Assembly: GCA_963682025.1 (NCBI GenBank)
Contig: OY821519.1
Location: forward strand, 251,300,858-251,364,857
DNA from: Cordilura impudica
Taxonomy: Eukaryota; Arthropoda; Insecta; Diptera; Scathophagidae
Reading direction: 5' to 3'
DNA length: 64,000 nt
A model generated the notes under the pieces. The model was given only the letters and a program-made list of their open reading frames with translations. It did not search any database and was not told where the DNA came from. Every line of letters starts with the position of its first letter. Position 1 is the first letter of the stretch. Positions 42,961-55,296 of the stretch are shown here, one piece after another. A program made the translations under genes and the position numbers.

Positions 42961-43189
42961 TCAATAAATAAATAAATAAATATTAACAAACCATATTTTT
43001 TCTTAAATCAATTTAAATAATCTTTTAAATTTTACATATTAAGTAATCAGTTATCACACTCTTAAAAACATTTAAAAAGAAATGTTTGTAATTTCAGAAA
43101 AATAGCAAAAATCAAATGTAACTTATAGTTATGCAACGCATTGTATATTTAGATTTACAAATTTTTGGAACACATAACTGACCTCACAA

Positions 43190-43375
43190 ACTATCATCAC
43201 AATTGGACTATTTTTGGACCTGTTTTCCTTGTAATGTTCGCATTTAAGGTGAACTCTTAACAGATCTACAGCCAACACATATATAAGAATATCAAAGCTC
43301 ATCTGGCTTTGTTGGACCTAACACCCTTTTCCAAATCACATGGTATAGTCGGTCCTAGTCCGACTATATATATGT
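43190..43375 (+). repeat. TATACCC-type repeat, right-half fragment
   Basis: TTTTTGGACCTGTTTTCCTT, GGACCTAACACCC and GTATAGTCGGTCC...GGACCGACTATA-like ends mark the right half of the family, diverged from 47394-48171. Confidence 0.55.
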
Positions 43376-43389
43376 TTTTTTTTAAACTT

Positions 43390-45015
43390 TTGCTGATTAC
43401 TTACTAGCATTTTTGGCATTTAAGTGTTAAAGGGATAAAAGTTTTGTTCTTTTGTTGTGTTACACTGTCAATTATTGTGTACTCTTTGTTTTGTCATTGA
43501 CGTTGAAACTTCAAAAAGGTATTTCAACTGTTTTTTTTTTTATTTTTTTTGGAATATCTACGTTGTTCTGTTGTTGTTCTATTGAAGGCTTGTGTTAACA
43601 TAGTCCGACAATCATCAATGTCGTTTGTCTGAAGCAATTGATGAGTGCAGAAGAATTAAAAAAAAAAATTAGTGGAAAAGACAAAAGGCAAATGGCTCTT
43701 AGCATATTTATGTAATTGTTATGAAGTACACAAGCTATAGATGTTTTTTTCTCGATAGTATTGCAGTTAGACTAAAATTAAATTCATTGACAACTTAAGT
43801 CTATCCACAAGTTTTTTGATGAAAAACTACAGAAAAGCTAAAAACTTGAGAATAAAAAAATCCTTAGTTAAAAAAAAAAATGAGACACTAAAGACAAGGA
43901 TTTCCTTTGAAATGGAAAATGTGCCATGTGAAGAGCTATTGATTACTTGTATCAACCAGAAATACTTTATAAGCCTTTTCTTACTCAAAATGTTATTTAT
44001 GACATATCCATTTGATTTAAAAATTTAATAAGCTACTGTCTAATTAGTTAGCATTAATATATTTTTTCTGACACTAAACAGCAAGTAGCGATGTTTGCGT
44101 TTCAATGCAAACATACTTTACAATCTCAAAATCCAATTAAAAGTTTTTATATATCTCCCCATTTCAATATACATCCTCATTGTTATTGTAACACAATAAA
44201 TATGAAATTATTGAAAAATATGCAACTTTGTTGCAATAATGATAAATCTATGTTGGAAAAGAGCCTACTCGGAAAACTGTAGTGGAAAGTATGTGAGGGT
44301 AACTGTTCATATTATCTACAAGGACAATAAACTAAGAGTTGCCAGTTATATAGGAATTTGCAGAGGAAACTAATTTTATAATATAAGCTTCTGAAGTTAG
44401 TTTATGTTTAATTGTGGCTCATTATTCTAGTGAGAATGTGTCCAAGATCTACTCAACAAAGAGAACACTAAGAACAGAGGCTACCCAGATTATCCTTACT
44501 GGTTTTTGTGCTAAATCTGAGTCTGCCTTTTCTACCACATCAGATTTTGAGATGTTCTAAGATATAAGCGCCCTTTCGGCACTTTCAGATAACAATAACA
44601 TCGAAGCGGGATGAGATTCAATAATTTAAACAGATTCGATTTGGTAATGATTTGCTCTATGGAAATGCTTATATAGTTTTCGATTTTTCCAACTATTGAG
44701 TACTCTAAGAAAATATATATATAAAAAAATGGGACTGCCCTAATTGTAAATGTACGAATACTTCTTCTGGCACTTATAGTTACAATACTACGTTTCTTGC
44801 ATTGTAAAAAAAAAAGTTCATAATTCAAAATATATTATTAATAAAATTTTTATTAATAATTAGTTTTTTGATGTGTAAACAACTATACGCGCAGGGGGGT
44901 AAATTTCTATTTCACAATACAATCACAAAAACAGCGTAACTCATATCGGTGTGAGCTGAAGCAGATAACTCTGTGTGACTTATGATTGTATTGGTGAATA
45001 AATTATGATATAAAA
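43390..45015 (+). other. AT-rich DNA, no recognised gene
   Basis: Short open frames at 43816-44028 and 44091-44282 have no recognisable motif and no conserved neighbours. One TTGTTGTTCTATTGAAGGCTT segment near 43570 has no repeat partner in the window. Confidence 0.3.
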
Positions 45016-45023
45016 TTGTTTTT

Positions 45024-45190
45024 TTATGCCACTTTTTTAAAAGCGTCATCTATGTATCATTTATATACGTTTATATTAGGATATTTTTAACGTTTTACAG
45101 CAAACGGTTGTTGAATTAGCTGAAACAGTTTTTGCTATAAGTGATACATAGATGACGCTTTCTGTTTGATTTTAAAAAATGACATAAAAA
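45024..45190. mobile_element. Small MITE with long inverted repeats
   Basis: AAAGCGTCATCTATGTATCA (45040-45059) is perfectly repeated in inverse at 45142-45161. The outer TTTTTTTATG(C/T)CA also pairs with TG(A/G)CATAAAAAAA, with an ~8-bp indel between the arms. The total is about 165 bp, with no coding potential. The target duplication is not clear, so the superfamily is open. Confidence 0.7.
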
Positions 45191-45531
45191 AATCTTTAAT
45201 TACTAGATGTTTACGCATCTTCCCTGTGATCGGACTCACATGATTTTTTTTGTTCGGCACAAGGTCATGTACATGTTTTTTAATGATAAAATAGATAAAT
45301 TTTTGTAATGTAAAATATGTACGGATACTCTTTCTAGCAAGTGTATATGCACATTTTTTCTTTTTTATAAATGCTTCTTTTATTTATTCTGCGGTGAGCC
45401 TATTAATAAGTATACAAATCTTAATAAATAAATATTAAGAACTTAAAAAAAAGAAGTTATTTTTTCAACGAAGGAATTTTCAATAATTAAAATATCGTTA
45501 GAAAATGGTACTCCCAATAAACAGCGGGGTC

Positions 45532-47380
45532 CTACGGTATTGTAGGAAGTTCGTTTCGTCGAAGTAGATTCGGGTGAGTTTCCAATTTCATCTTATAATT
45601 TGTTTGTAGATGGAGGATTTCATCCTTCAGTAATGGAATATTAAAATCTTTTTGTATATTTTCATTCCTTATGTACCAAGGAGCTCCTGTTATTATTCGC
45701 AATATCCTCGTTTGAAACCTTTGTATATCATCGATGTTGGTTTTAGATACGTCTTCCCAAAGCTGGACACCATATGTCCATATTGGCTTTATTATGCAGT
45801 TATACAACAGAACTTTGTATTCAAGAGTCAGTTTCGATTGGGTTTTGTTAGCTTCAATTTGTTTGCGCCATGTAAGAGGCGTCGATCCAAACAAATGCCA
45901 CGGTAGACGACATGGTTGTGTGTGGGATTACAACGTTGCTCAGAGGAACTAAGGGACAGATTTCCAGGTAGAGAGCCATATTTCGACATCGCGTACAAGA
46001 TCATGTACATGGTTCTAGGGTTCTTGTGAATGCCAAGTATGGCTGTTGACGTAGTTAATCATTGGCCCGTTGGTATATCAGGTGTATGAACTATATACAA
46101 AATAGAACCTAACACACTTCTCTGAGGAACAACTGCTTTGATTTTAAAGTCATCAGTGATATGACTTTTGTACTTTACTCGAAAACTTCCATTCGTTAGA
46201 TATGATTCCAGAATTCTGTGACAATTTGATGGAAACATATTCGTATTTTATATAACAGACCCTCGTGCCATACTTTATCGAATGTTTGGCAACGTTCAAT
46301 TGTACCACGTTCTTTACGGAAGCCAAACTGGTGTGTGGGTGTGACATCATTTTCGGTAAGATAAGGCATAATTTTTGCCAACAGCAATTTTTCGAATAAT
46401 TTAGATACACACGGAAGAAGACTTATATATTCATAAGATGAAGCAAGCGTTTTGTCTTTAGCAGGTTTTTGGATCATAATAATCTGTGAAGTTTTCCAAG
46501 AGTTCGAAAGGCAACCATTCTGAACCATTTCATTGAATAAGTAGGTAACATATATTATTGCTATCATAGGTAGTTCTTAAATCATTTTTGGGCAAATTAG
46601 ATCAAACCCAGTTGCTTTTTTTAACATCTAGTTCATTTTTGATAATATTGCACAATTCATCGGAGGTGAGCTTGATTGGGTCTACTGTGGCCTGATTATT
46701 TTCAATATGTGCAGGAATTTGATAACCATTGGTGCATGGATTTGGCTAAAAAATAAAACTTATATACGTAGCAAATATTTCAGCTTTATCTTTATCATTA
46801 CATGTCCAATTCCCCCTAGATAATCTAAGTGGAAATTCGCCTACAATGGGTGGTTTAACATTTTTTGTTACATTCCATAGAGAATGATGTTTAGAACAGC
46901 CAGGAGAAAAATGTTTTCTGGATAAGAGTTTAGATTTCTTGTTTCGACTTGTGTACATGCTTCTCTCACTTAAATTGAGTCTATGCTTTGCTGCAGGGGA
47001 TCGACGGGATTGCCATTTTCTTCAGTAATTCCTCTATTTGACTATTGCTAATAGTGTGTTGGCGAATTATGTCTGGACTATAAGCAAGTGCGGCAACCTC
47101 CGCAGCAGTTATTATCGTTGAGTCAAACATGTGCAATTTACAGTAAAAGCCAGTATCCCCTTCATTCTCCAGGGAAGAATTGCTGCCAATGTGACTGGAT
47201 ATAAATTTGCGAAACTTTAACCAATTTGTCTCAGGTGAGGTTAGTTTATAGTCCTAAGGATTATAAATGGGATTCTCTCGAAGACAGAAAGCGACAGGGA
47301 ATGGTCCGAGGAGAGATCTGAACTTCACTCCGCCGATATTAAATTTCTGCTAATGTACTTAGTTATATCAAAATCTATGA
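45532..47380 (-). pseudogene. Jockey-type LINE ORF2 relic
   Basis: Read leftwards on the minus strand: an endonuclease end with PHLIDFDITK and DLSSDHSLS (47270-47390), a linker, then RT pieces FNEMVQNGCLSNSWKTSQI and LLPCVSKLFEKLL, FGFRKERGTIERC, DKVWHEGLLYK (46150-46567). Last is the C-terminal block YNCIIKPIWTYGVQLWEDVS, RFQTRILRIITGAPWYIRN (45532-45894). This order is that of Jockey-clade elements. The YADD part is deleted and frames shift several times. Confidence 0.8.
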
Positions 47381-47393
47381 GATGTGGCTTTTT

Positions 47394-48171
47394 TATACCC
47401 TATACCACTATGTGGTTTGGGTATAATGACTTTGTGCTGCTGTTTGTAACAACCAAAAATATTTGACCTAGACCCATCTTTAATTATACCGATCGAATCA
47501 GAATCACTTTCTGAGTTGATTCAACAATGTCCGTCCGTCCGTCCGTCCGTCTATGTGTCCATGTAAAGCTTGTAATCAAACTGCAGGTCGCAAATATGAA
47601 TAAATTTTGATGAAATTTGGTACATAAGCTTTTATCTGCCATGGGATGAACGCTGTTGAAATTGGAGAGAATCGGTCCATGTTCAGACCTAGCCCCCATA
47701 CAAATTATCCATATGAAATCGACATAAATTGCCATAAGATCCAAATTGTCATATAGATCTTACTCAAAATGGGTTTGTATGCATTCATTACATCCACTAA
47801 TGAGTAGTCCAAAAATGATCCCTTTGACCCCATATAGAGCTGCTTCCCGATCTTCAGTTAAATCTATTAAAAAACAAAAATATTGCACTGATTCTTCTCA
47901 AATTTTGTTTGTACATATTTTTGCAAAATACAAGAGACTTTACCAAACATGATCAGGATCGGTCCATTTTTGGACCTAGTCCCTTTATAGATATAGCATC
48001 CGATACGAACTTTTTCATATATGCAGCCAAAAAATTAATAAAAATCCCACTCAAATTTGGTTTTTGCTTATTTTCAATGTCCAGTTAGTTGGGCCTAAGA
48101 GATAGGGTTTCTAAACGCATGGTATAGGGTATCGTATAGTCGGTCTAGACCGACTATAATTTTCTTACTTG
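47394..48171 (+). repeat. TATACCC-type dipteran repeat, full unit
   Basis: A 778-bp unit from TATACCCTATACCACTATG to TTTTCTTACTTG. It has a TCCGTCCGTCCG run near 47529 and, near the right end, a perfect 24-bp palindrome centred on GGTCTAGACC (48135-48158). It is nearly identical to 62148-62930, indicating recent spread. No coding capacity is seen. Such repeats are abundant in calyptrate and other flies. Confidence 0.8.
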
Positions 48172-48624
48172 TCATTACTCTAATCATTTTAGAGTAGGTT
48201 TTCTCTAGGGCTTATGAGACGGTATGAATGTTTAGCATTGTAATCGCCAGCGGCAACGAATGTTATTGAAAATCCTGTCAGAAAATAGATAGCTGTTATG
48301 GAGATATTGCTACTATGAAAAGCAAAGCCTATTGAAGTTGCCTGAAAATAGTTTTTCGAATATTTTTCTCATATTCGAAACCTAATTTAGACACCAGTTC
48401 CACCATTAGCCTTAGGGTGGTTAGTATATGAACTTGAATGTGCAAATTTCAAATATGTAATCGAATTTATCAGTCTTTTTTTTTATAGTTTAGTGAGAAA
48501 GGATAAAAATCCCTGAATCTCTCTTTTAAAATTTTGTAATCTTTTTTATATATTTTTTTTTACATATAAAGATTTGTTTGTGAGTTATATATAAAATGAA
48601 TCTTTCTACAATTTAATTGAAAAC

Positions 48625-48870
48625 CTCCTTTTATAATATCGATCGACTCAGGATATCTTTCTGAGTCCATTTTTACGATGTCTGTAAGTCCGTCTCTATG
48701 TCCCTATGTAAACCTTGTAATCAAACTACGCGTTACAAATATAATAAATTTTGATTAAATTTGCTAAGTAAGTTTTCGTCGGCCATCCGATGATCTATAT
48801 TGAAACTGGTGAAAATTGCTACAAGTTCTGATCTAGCCCCGATTAAAATAACCCCTATAGTAATAAAACA
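48625..48870 (+). repeat. TATACCC-type repeat, diverged left-half fragment
   Basis: ATCGATCGACTCAGGATATC, CCGTCTCTATGTCCCTATG and AAACCTTGTAATCAAACTAC follow the same order as the unit at 47394, with many substitutions. Confidence 0.6.
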
Positions 48871-49369
48871 ATGTGTGCGTAATATTAGGTTTTCATTTAA
48901 TTATTTATTTATATTTTAAAAACAACACTTTCGTAGAACTCAATATTTCATAATGATAATGATTTCACATTGGTAAGCTATTTTATATTGTCTTAAAAGT
49001 AACGGTAAGACCGGTTTGAAATGATGAAATAATAAAGATAAAATTTAGATAAAATACAACAACAATAATAATTAAAAAGAAAGTAATAGATAACATTGAA
49101 TGGAAGGTATAAAGTGATAAACAATAAATAAAACATTAAACTAAATAAAATATGGAATAAGAAAATAATGAATAAGCAATAATAATGTGGGAATAAAGGG
49201 AGCATTATTAGGGATATTCAATTATTATAACTCTATGAGATCGACTTAAATTGCCATGAAATCCAAATTATTATATAAATATCGGCCAAATTTGCTTAAT
49301 GTGTTGTGTTTTTTAAGCTAGTTTTTAAGCTATGTTTCTTTAATGTAAATAAAAATGCATTTATTTTTT
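48871..49369 (+). other. AT-rich DNA
   Basis: Low-complexity A/T sequence with ATAATAAA-type runs and no gene. Confidence 0.3.
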
Positions 49370-49417
49370 TTTCTCGACGTTTCGTCAATTATTTGTTGAC
49401 TTTCTCAAGATGCGTGT
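49370..49417 (-). repeat. Penelope-like terminal piece, left of the BEL/Pao insertion
   Basis: CTCGACGTTTCGTCAATTAT followed by TTGTTGACTTTCTCAAGATG is, in inverse, a typical Penelope-like 3' end (stem around CAACAAATAATTG, then GAAACGTCGA). It probably belongs to the minus-strand element that resumes at 52248. Confidence 0.55.
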
Positions 49418-49764
49418 TAAAGTAAAAGTACTTCATCATTTTCAACTCCTCTTCAAAAACGAAAATGAACCAAGTTGGCTACGAAATATTTTATTTGTCA
49501 GAAAAACTTTTCAATAATTTTTGTAATAATTTTAGTTAATTGCCTTTTTGCAATAAAGACGACAACATCAGTTTTCATTTTCTATAAATACGGGTTGAAA
49601 ATTTTACAATTTTGCCAATTCATGTATTGTTTTAACGCGTTTTATTTGTAAAATTCAATTCTGCATGTAACAAAAGTAGTGCAGCCGTACAAGTTCCCCC
49701 ACCATGTCAAGCCGATGATATTCCGGATCCTGTTAATAATAACGGACAAGATTTAGATACAACA

Positions 49765-50230
49765 ATGCTAGATCCAATAGGTTCAATGCCATCATCTTTT
49801 GATGATAATCAACTATCTGCTATTATGGCTGGTATTAATGATCTCGCAAGATCTGTTGCCGAAAGTCGCCGTGACATTGATTTCCTCAGAGGGCACGCAC
49901 AACAACAACCACTTGGAAGTTATACACAACAACATCATCAGCAATATCTTCCACAAAACCATCCTCAACAACCGTTCATACCTGAAGAACAATTTCAGCT
50001 AAACAATCCAATGAGAATTCCTTCGGAGGATTTTCCATCTTCTAATTATTGTAAACTATATGATCTACCAGTGTTTTCGGGAAAGCCAGAAGAATGGCCA
50101 TTATTTTATGCCAACTTTAAAGATAGCACTGAAACATTCGATTACAATCATCGTCATAATTTAATGCGTTTACAAAAATGTCTTGTTGGTGACGCAAAGG
50201 AAGCCATGGTTCATCAAATTGTCGCTCTAA
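49765..50230 (+). pseudogene. gag: BEL/Pao Gag, truncated
   Basis: It starts MLDPIGSMPSSFDDNQLSAI. A Gln/His-rich stretch is followed by LPVFSGKPEEWPLFYANFKD and HRHNLMRLQKCLVGDAKEAM, the DUF1759-type capsid domain of Pao Gags. After KEAMVHQI the sequence jumps to unrelated codons, so the remainder of Gag and its Cys-His part are lost. Confidence 0.8.
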
Positions 50231-50409
50231 GAAGATATGTGGTATCAACAGCTGCCAACGTCCTCATCACCAAACACTTCACGAGAATAAAAAAATTCAA
50301 GCCTCTTCGACGGACACAAATCAACCATTGCTTAATTGTAGAAGTCAACATATTGAAGGAAGTAAACTTTTTAAAGTATTACCTGTAAAGATATATGGAT
50401 ATATTTTAA

Positions 50410-51648
50410 GGTTTATGCTATATTTGATGAAGGATCTTCAGTTTCCTTGCTGGATGAAGACATTGCCAAACAACTGGGTCTCAAAGGAGAACAATCTACA
50501 CTCACTCTTCAATGGTATGGCGATAATGTAGTATCTGAGAAATCCTTCAAAGTAAATTGTAAGATTGAAGGAGTTAGTAAACCAAATATTCGTTTTGGCC
50601 TGAAGAATCTGCAAACCTTTAAGCATTTGAATTTACCTGTGCAGTCCTTCAGAAAGGAAATCTATCCACACTTGAACGATCTTCCAATTGAGAATTATAA
50701 TAATGCCTGTCCTATTCTATTACTTGGTTTTGATAATATTCACTTGGCCATTCCTGCTGCCATTAAAGAAACTGGTGAATTGTCTCCGGTTGCAGTAAAA
50801 ACAAAGCTCGGATGGGTAGCACATGGCCCCACAATTACATCATCCCCTTCAATTTCAACAGTTTTACATTTTCAAAATAAACAGCCAACGCAAGAGATCC
50901 ATGATATGAGAACAGACTTTTTTGCCACTGAGAATTTCGGTACCAATACTGTAACAAAAATTCTTCTTTCCGACGAAGATCAAATCGGCCGTGATATTAT
51001 GGAGAAAACTATTAAACGTAAATGTGAACGATTCGAAATTGGACTTCTCTGGAAAAAGTATCCTCCAGAGTTACCTTCAAGTTATATTATGGCCGAGAAA
51101 AGGTTATTTACTATTGAAAAAAAAAAATACATCAAAATGAAAAATTCGCTGAGCGATACCGCGCAGAGATAGTTAAGTATGTAGAAAAAGGTTATGCCTG
51201 TAACTTAACAACGGAAGATGTAAATGATAAAAGGTATCTTATATTTTACTTGCCGCACTTTGGTGTTGTTAACCCTCATAAGCCAGAAAAGCTTCGGGTA
51301 GTATTTGACGCTGCAGCGAAAACTTCAAATATATCGTTAAACACTTCATTAGTAAGAGGACCAGAGCAAGCAAAACCGTTACTCAATATTCTTCTTAAGA
51401 TTCTTCAAGGAATTATTGCAGTTGCTGCTGATATTAGAGAGATGTTTACGCAGGTAAAAATTCGAGATGATGACCAACATGCTCAGAGATTTCTCTGGCG
51501 CGACGCCGATGTTAACAAGCCTATTCAACATTATGTCATGTCGTCAATGACATTTGGAGCTGTTTGTTCCCCTTTTTGTGCAGAGTATATTAAAAATCAG
51601 AATGCTTATGAATTTGCAATATATACCCTGATGCTGCTGAAGCCATAA
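50410..51648 (+). pseudogene. pol: BEL/Pao protease and N-terminal RT
   Basis: VYAIFDEGSSVSLLDEDIAK holds the aspartic protease-type D-x-G motif (near 50426). The spacer AVKTKLGWVAHGP is typical of Pao Pol. A frameshift near 51120-51180 separates it from RT: GVVNPHKPEKLRVVFDAAAK, AADIREMFTQVKIRDDD (first catalytic Asp) and TFGAVCSPFCAEYIKNQNA. It then breaks off at the deletion near 51625, before YVDD. Confidence 0.8.
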
Positions 51649-51649
51649 T

Positions 51650-52079
51650 TTACAAACATTTAATTAGAATTGTAAAACGTCTACTACTCAATACTCTAAG
51701 GGAAGAAACCCCTCGCATTGAAACATTACGAAGTGTTCTTATTGAAGCCGAGAATATAATCAATTGTAGCCCTTTGACAGAAATTCCAATTTCTTCCGAA
51801 GATGTTGAACCCATTACGCCTAATAATTTCTTATTGGGTTGCCTAAATTCAACGCAAACTCCGGATATTATAGACGAAAACATATGCTTACGAAAACAGT
51901 GGAAAATTGCTCAAAATTTGAAAGATGGATTATGGAAAAGATGGGTAGTCGAATTTCTTCCTCAGCTAATGCATAGACCAAAATGGAGAGACAAAAATTC
52001 ACCCATTCAGACCGATGATATTGTTATAGTTTTGGTTCCAGTCTGCCAAGAAACCAGTGGCGCAAGGGTGGAGTTATAA
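51650..52079 (+). pseudogene. pol: BEL/Pao integrase C-terminal region
   Basis: TLREETPRIETLRSVLIEAE, NCSPLTEIP, ITPNNFLLGCLNS and LWKRWVVEFLPQLMHRPKW match the C-terminal integrase part and DUF5641-type tail of Pao Pol. The open frame ends at 52079; a shifted frame continues (KTQNGVTRCPVSKLKIL) to about 52190. Confidence 0.75.
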
Positions 52080-52247
52080 AAACATATCCATCGAAAGATG
52101 GCCAAGTACGATTTGCAGACATTAAAACCCAAAATGGGGTCACTCGTTGCCCGGTCTCAAAGTTAAAGATTTTAAATTTATCGAATGTTGAACCAATATC
52201 TGGTTCAATGGGTGGGAATGTTAAAGTAAAAGTACTTCATCATTTTC

Positions 52248-53640
52248 ATTTTATGTGCATAGCTAATGCACTTGCCTCTCTCCCCTTAATAATGTCATTT
52301 TGATGATCATTCATTCTCATTTCCACACTTCGTTTAGTTGTTCCAATGTGTATCAAATTGCAGCATTCTTCTTCATTCCCCCCCGCAACTTACTTTATAA
52401 ACAACATTGTTTTGTTGTTGTTTAGGAATTGGGGTTTTTATTTTGGAGAATAATTGGTTCATTCTTGTGTTTGGTGTGTAGGCAAAACTGATTTTTTCTG
52501 TATCTATTGTGTTCTTCATGCTATTATAGTCTGTTAAGCCGGGTACACATAGTGTACACTGAAAAAAATCTTTTTTTTTCATATTATCTGTGTTGCAGTT
52601 TTTGATGCTATTAGAAATTTTGATATTGGTTGCATTAACAAGTGAATTAATTAATTTAATTGGGAAACTATTGTCCTTAAGAATTTTTGAGATTATTTTA
52701 ATATTTTTATTTGGCTTTTGATTGTGTTGAATGGTAATTCATAATACTACCAGAAGATGTCAATTTGCATACCAATCAAATGTTATACAATCATCTTCCC
52801 GCTTTATTTTTGAGTCTAGATATGCAATTTCTTTTCCTTTTTCGATTTCAATCGTGAATTTTATTTTCGGATGTTAAGAATTCAGGGTTTTTAAGATTGT
52901 ATCTTTATCGCCTTTGTTTATAATGGCTAATATGTCGTCTACTGACTCTGATCTGTATTTAAATTCGATATTATTATCTCTTAGTTCAAGAATTGTGTCG
53001 TCAAGGAGATTATCTAATACTATGTCAGCTATTGTGGGAGATAAAGGGTTGCTCATCGGCATTCCATAGACTCGATTATAGATTTTGTTATCAAAGTTAA
53101 AATAGTTGTTGTCGTTTAGACAAAATCGCAGGATTTTTAAAAAACTTGATTTTGGGATCTTCGTGTGATCTTTAACTGTGTCCGATTTGCCCATTATTAT
53201 TTCAATCGCATTTTGAACAGAAATATTTGTAAACAATTATATGACATCAAAAGAGACCAATATTTCATTTTCCTTAAATTTTATGTTACCTAACTGCTCT
53301 CTAAGTTGCAAAGAATTTTTTACATTGCATTTCTCTGAAATTGTGCCTTTTAAAACCTGACCTATGTGTTTTGAAAGATTGTAGCATGGTACTTGTAGGG
53401 AAGACATTATTGGTCTTAGTGGGGTTAACGTTTTGTGGATTTTTGGTAATCCATATATCTTTGGGGTTGTGGCTGCAGAGCAAATTAGCTGCGTTTTCTT
53501 CCATGCGTCAATATAATTTTTTTATAGAGTTCCGTTACGATGGTGTTGTTTTCTTTTTGTTGTTTTAATGTGGGATCTGTTCTTTTTGTTTTGTAAGTGT
53601 TTTTCTGTTGTAGTAGTTCTCCCATTTCCTTCATATATTC
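52248..53640 (-). pseudogene. Penelope-like element, minus strand
   Basis: Reading leftwards: HRSGFKRHNF and ILITKNPQNVNPTKT-like pieces (53301-53504). The RT core follows with GMPMSNPLSPTIADIVLDNL and a degraded SVDDILAIIN in place of YVDD (52874-53236). Then come FAYTPNTRMNQLFSKIKTP and NNVVYKVSCG (52373-52582), and a GIY-YIG piece HIGTTKRSVEMRMNDHQND (52250-52370). The RT plus GIY-YIG order is diagnostic. Stops and a gap near 52600-52860 show it is dead. Confidence 0.8.
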
Positions 53641-54190
53641 CTTTTATGTGTGTTTATTACAAACCCTAATTAAGTAGTCCAAAAATAAACCCTGTAGTAA
53701 TATATGTAGTTATAGTTCATATTGCACGATTTTTATATGTTTTTGAGTAGAACAAATGCCTTTAGAAAATGTGACAATAATAGGTCCATTTTTTGACCTG
53801 GTACCCATAGAAACACAGAATTCAATATGAACTTTTTCATATATGCACGGCACTCAAACTTGGTTCATTCTTAATTTCTATATCCAACTATCTTGGCAAA
53901 TTCGGATACCACAACTTGAAAGTTGTACCTCTTTAAGGAAAGTTAAATTTTTAAAAAATTAATTTTTTAAGAAAAGGAACATTTTTAGAAGAATATAATT
54001 AATATTTATATAGAAAAACGTATCTTACCTTAGAAACAGGTACTTGTTTCGAAAATAACGCTTTTCTAGAAAAAGGCACTTTCTAGGAAAATGTGCTTAT
54101 ATAGCAAAAGGTACTTTTTTAAGAAAATATCCTTTATTAAGGAAAGATGTTTACTAAAAGCTCCTTAAATTCTTTTAATTTGCACAGATC
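53641..54190 (+). repeat. TATACCC-type fragment and AT-rich short repeats
   Basis: 53670-53890 carries AAATAAACCCTGTAGTAAT, TTTTTTGACCTGGTACCC and ACTTTTTCATATATGCA in the order of the right half of the TATACCC unit. 53935-54140 is built from loose ~40-bp TTAGAAAAAGG(C/T)AC-type repeats. Confidence 0.5.
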
Positions 54191-54313
54191 ATTAAAAACA
54201 AAGATAAAACTATTTTTATAAATCAAAAATAAAAACATAAATTTTTTTAAGGATCATTAAAAACAAAGATAAAACTATTTTTATAAATCAAAATTAAAAA
54301 CATAAATTTTTGC
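54191..54313 (+). repeat. Tandem ~62-bp duplication
   Basis: GATCATTAAAAACAAAGATA with the following ~40 bp occurs twice in direct succession (54191 and 54252 registers), almost identical. Confidence 0.8.
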
Positions 54314-55296
54314 CATATAACTTATAATTAAAATTAAGAACATAGCAAAAAACAAAACACGAAAATTCAAAAACAAAACTCAAACACCAAAATTTCAAAT
54401 AATCTCTCTAAACAAACAATAAAAACAACAGTATTGATGCAATAATATGTTAAAAAGAAAACAAAAACCAAACTACTAAAATTTCACAGTAACAACAACA
54501 GCATAAAACAGAATACTTACCATCAATGTACACAAAAACAAAACGCGGTAGAAAATTAAAAAAACAAAGTAATAAGATAGCACAAAACATGAGTGCGAGT
54601 GAAGCTATGAATTCAAATGTAAATAAGTCTACTGCTCAGTCATTTGATAAGAGTAATATTGAACTGTTAACTGCAGCACCGAAAAGAGGAAGAGAGACTT
54701 TACAGAATTCTATTTTACAAAACTCTCTTCTTGAAAATTTATCGAAAACACCGCGGTTTTCGACCAATGATTCAGCCTTTAAATTGCTTAATCTGGTTGA
54801 CAGAAGATTTGAAAAAATAATAGATGAAATGAAAACACTGATTCAGGAAAGTGAAGCTCGTATGTTAAAAGAATTCGATAAACGATTTGATTTACTGAAA
54901 ATAGACATTTTAAATATAACTCAACGCGTAACTAAGTTAGAAACTGTTGCGGATGATATTGTACGCTTAAAAGATTAAGTCTCTAAACTGAAAATGCAAA
55001 TACAGCGGCAAGAAAATTCTTTGATAGCGTCCGATCTTCGAATTAATGGTATACCGTATCGTAGAGATGAAGATTTGTATGGGGTATTTTCAACTATATG
55101 CAACACTATAAATGTTAACACACCAGCCGTTAAATCAATTTACCGCCTGCAAAATAATAACAATAAACATAAAGATAATTCACCGAATGCTGTCATAATG
55201 GTCAAATTATTTTCTCCGTATGATAAAAATTTTATTCTTAAATCCACCGCAAATTTTCGAAAACGTAATAAAATGCCTTTGTTGTTAAGACATATA

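Larger units (their letters stand above)
49418..52247 (+). mobile_element. BEL/Pao retrotransposon, internally deleted
   Basis: The left LTR starts near TGTTAAAGTAAAAGTACTTC (about 49418) and ends near CATGTAACA (49671). The same LTR start recurs at 52217-52247 after a purine-rich GGGTGGGAA, so the right LTR is cut after ~30 bp. Between are Gag, protease, the start of RT and the C-terminal end of integrase. The order and sequences are those of BEL/Pao. RT palm (YVDD), RNase H and the integrase core are deleted. Confidence 0.8.

Noticed and set aside
43816..44282. Two short open frames as candidate small genes
   Set aside because: They are 63-70 codons in AT-rich DNA, without motif, splice pattern or repeat conservation, as expected by chance.
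47529..47555. CCGTCCGTCCGTCCGTC run as a possible CRISPR or satellite array
   Set aside because: It is a short internal microsatellite of the TATACCC repeat, without spacers, and occurs at the same place in the copy at 62284.
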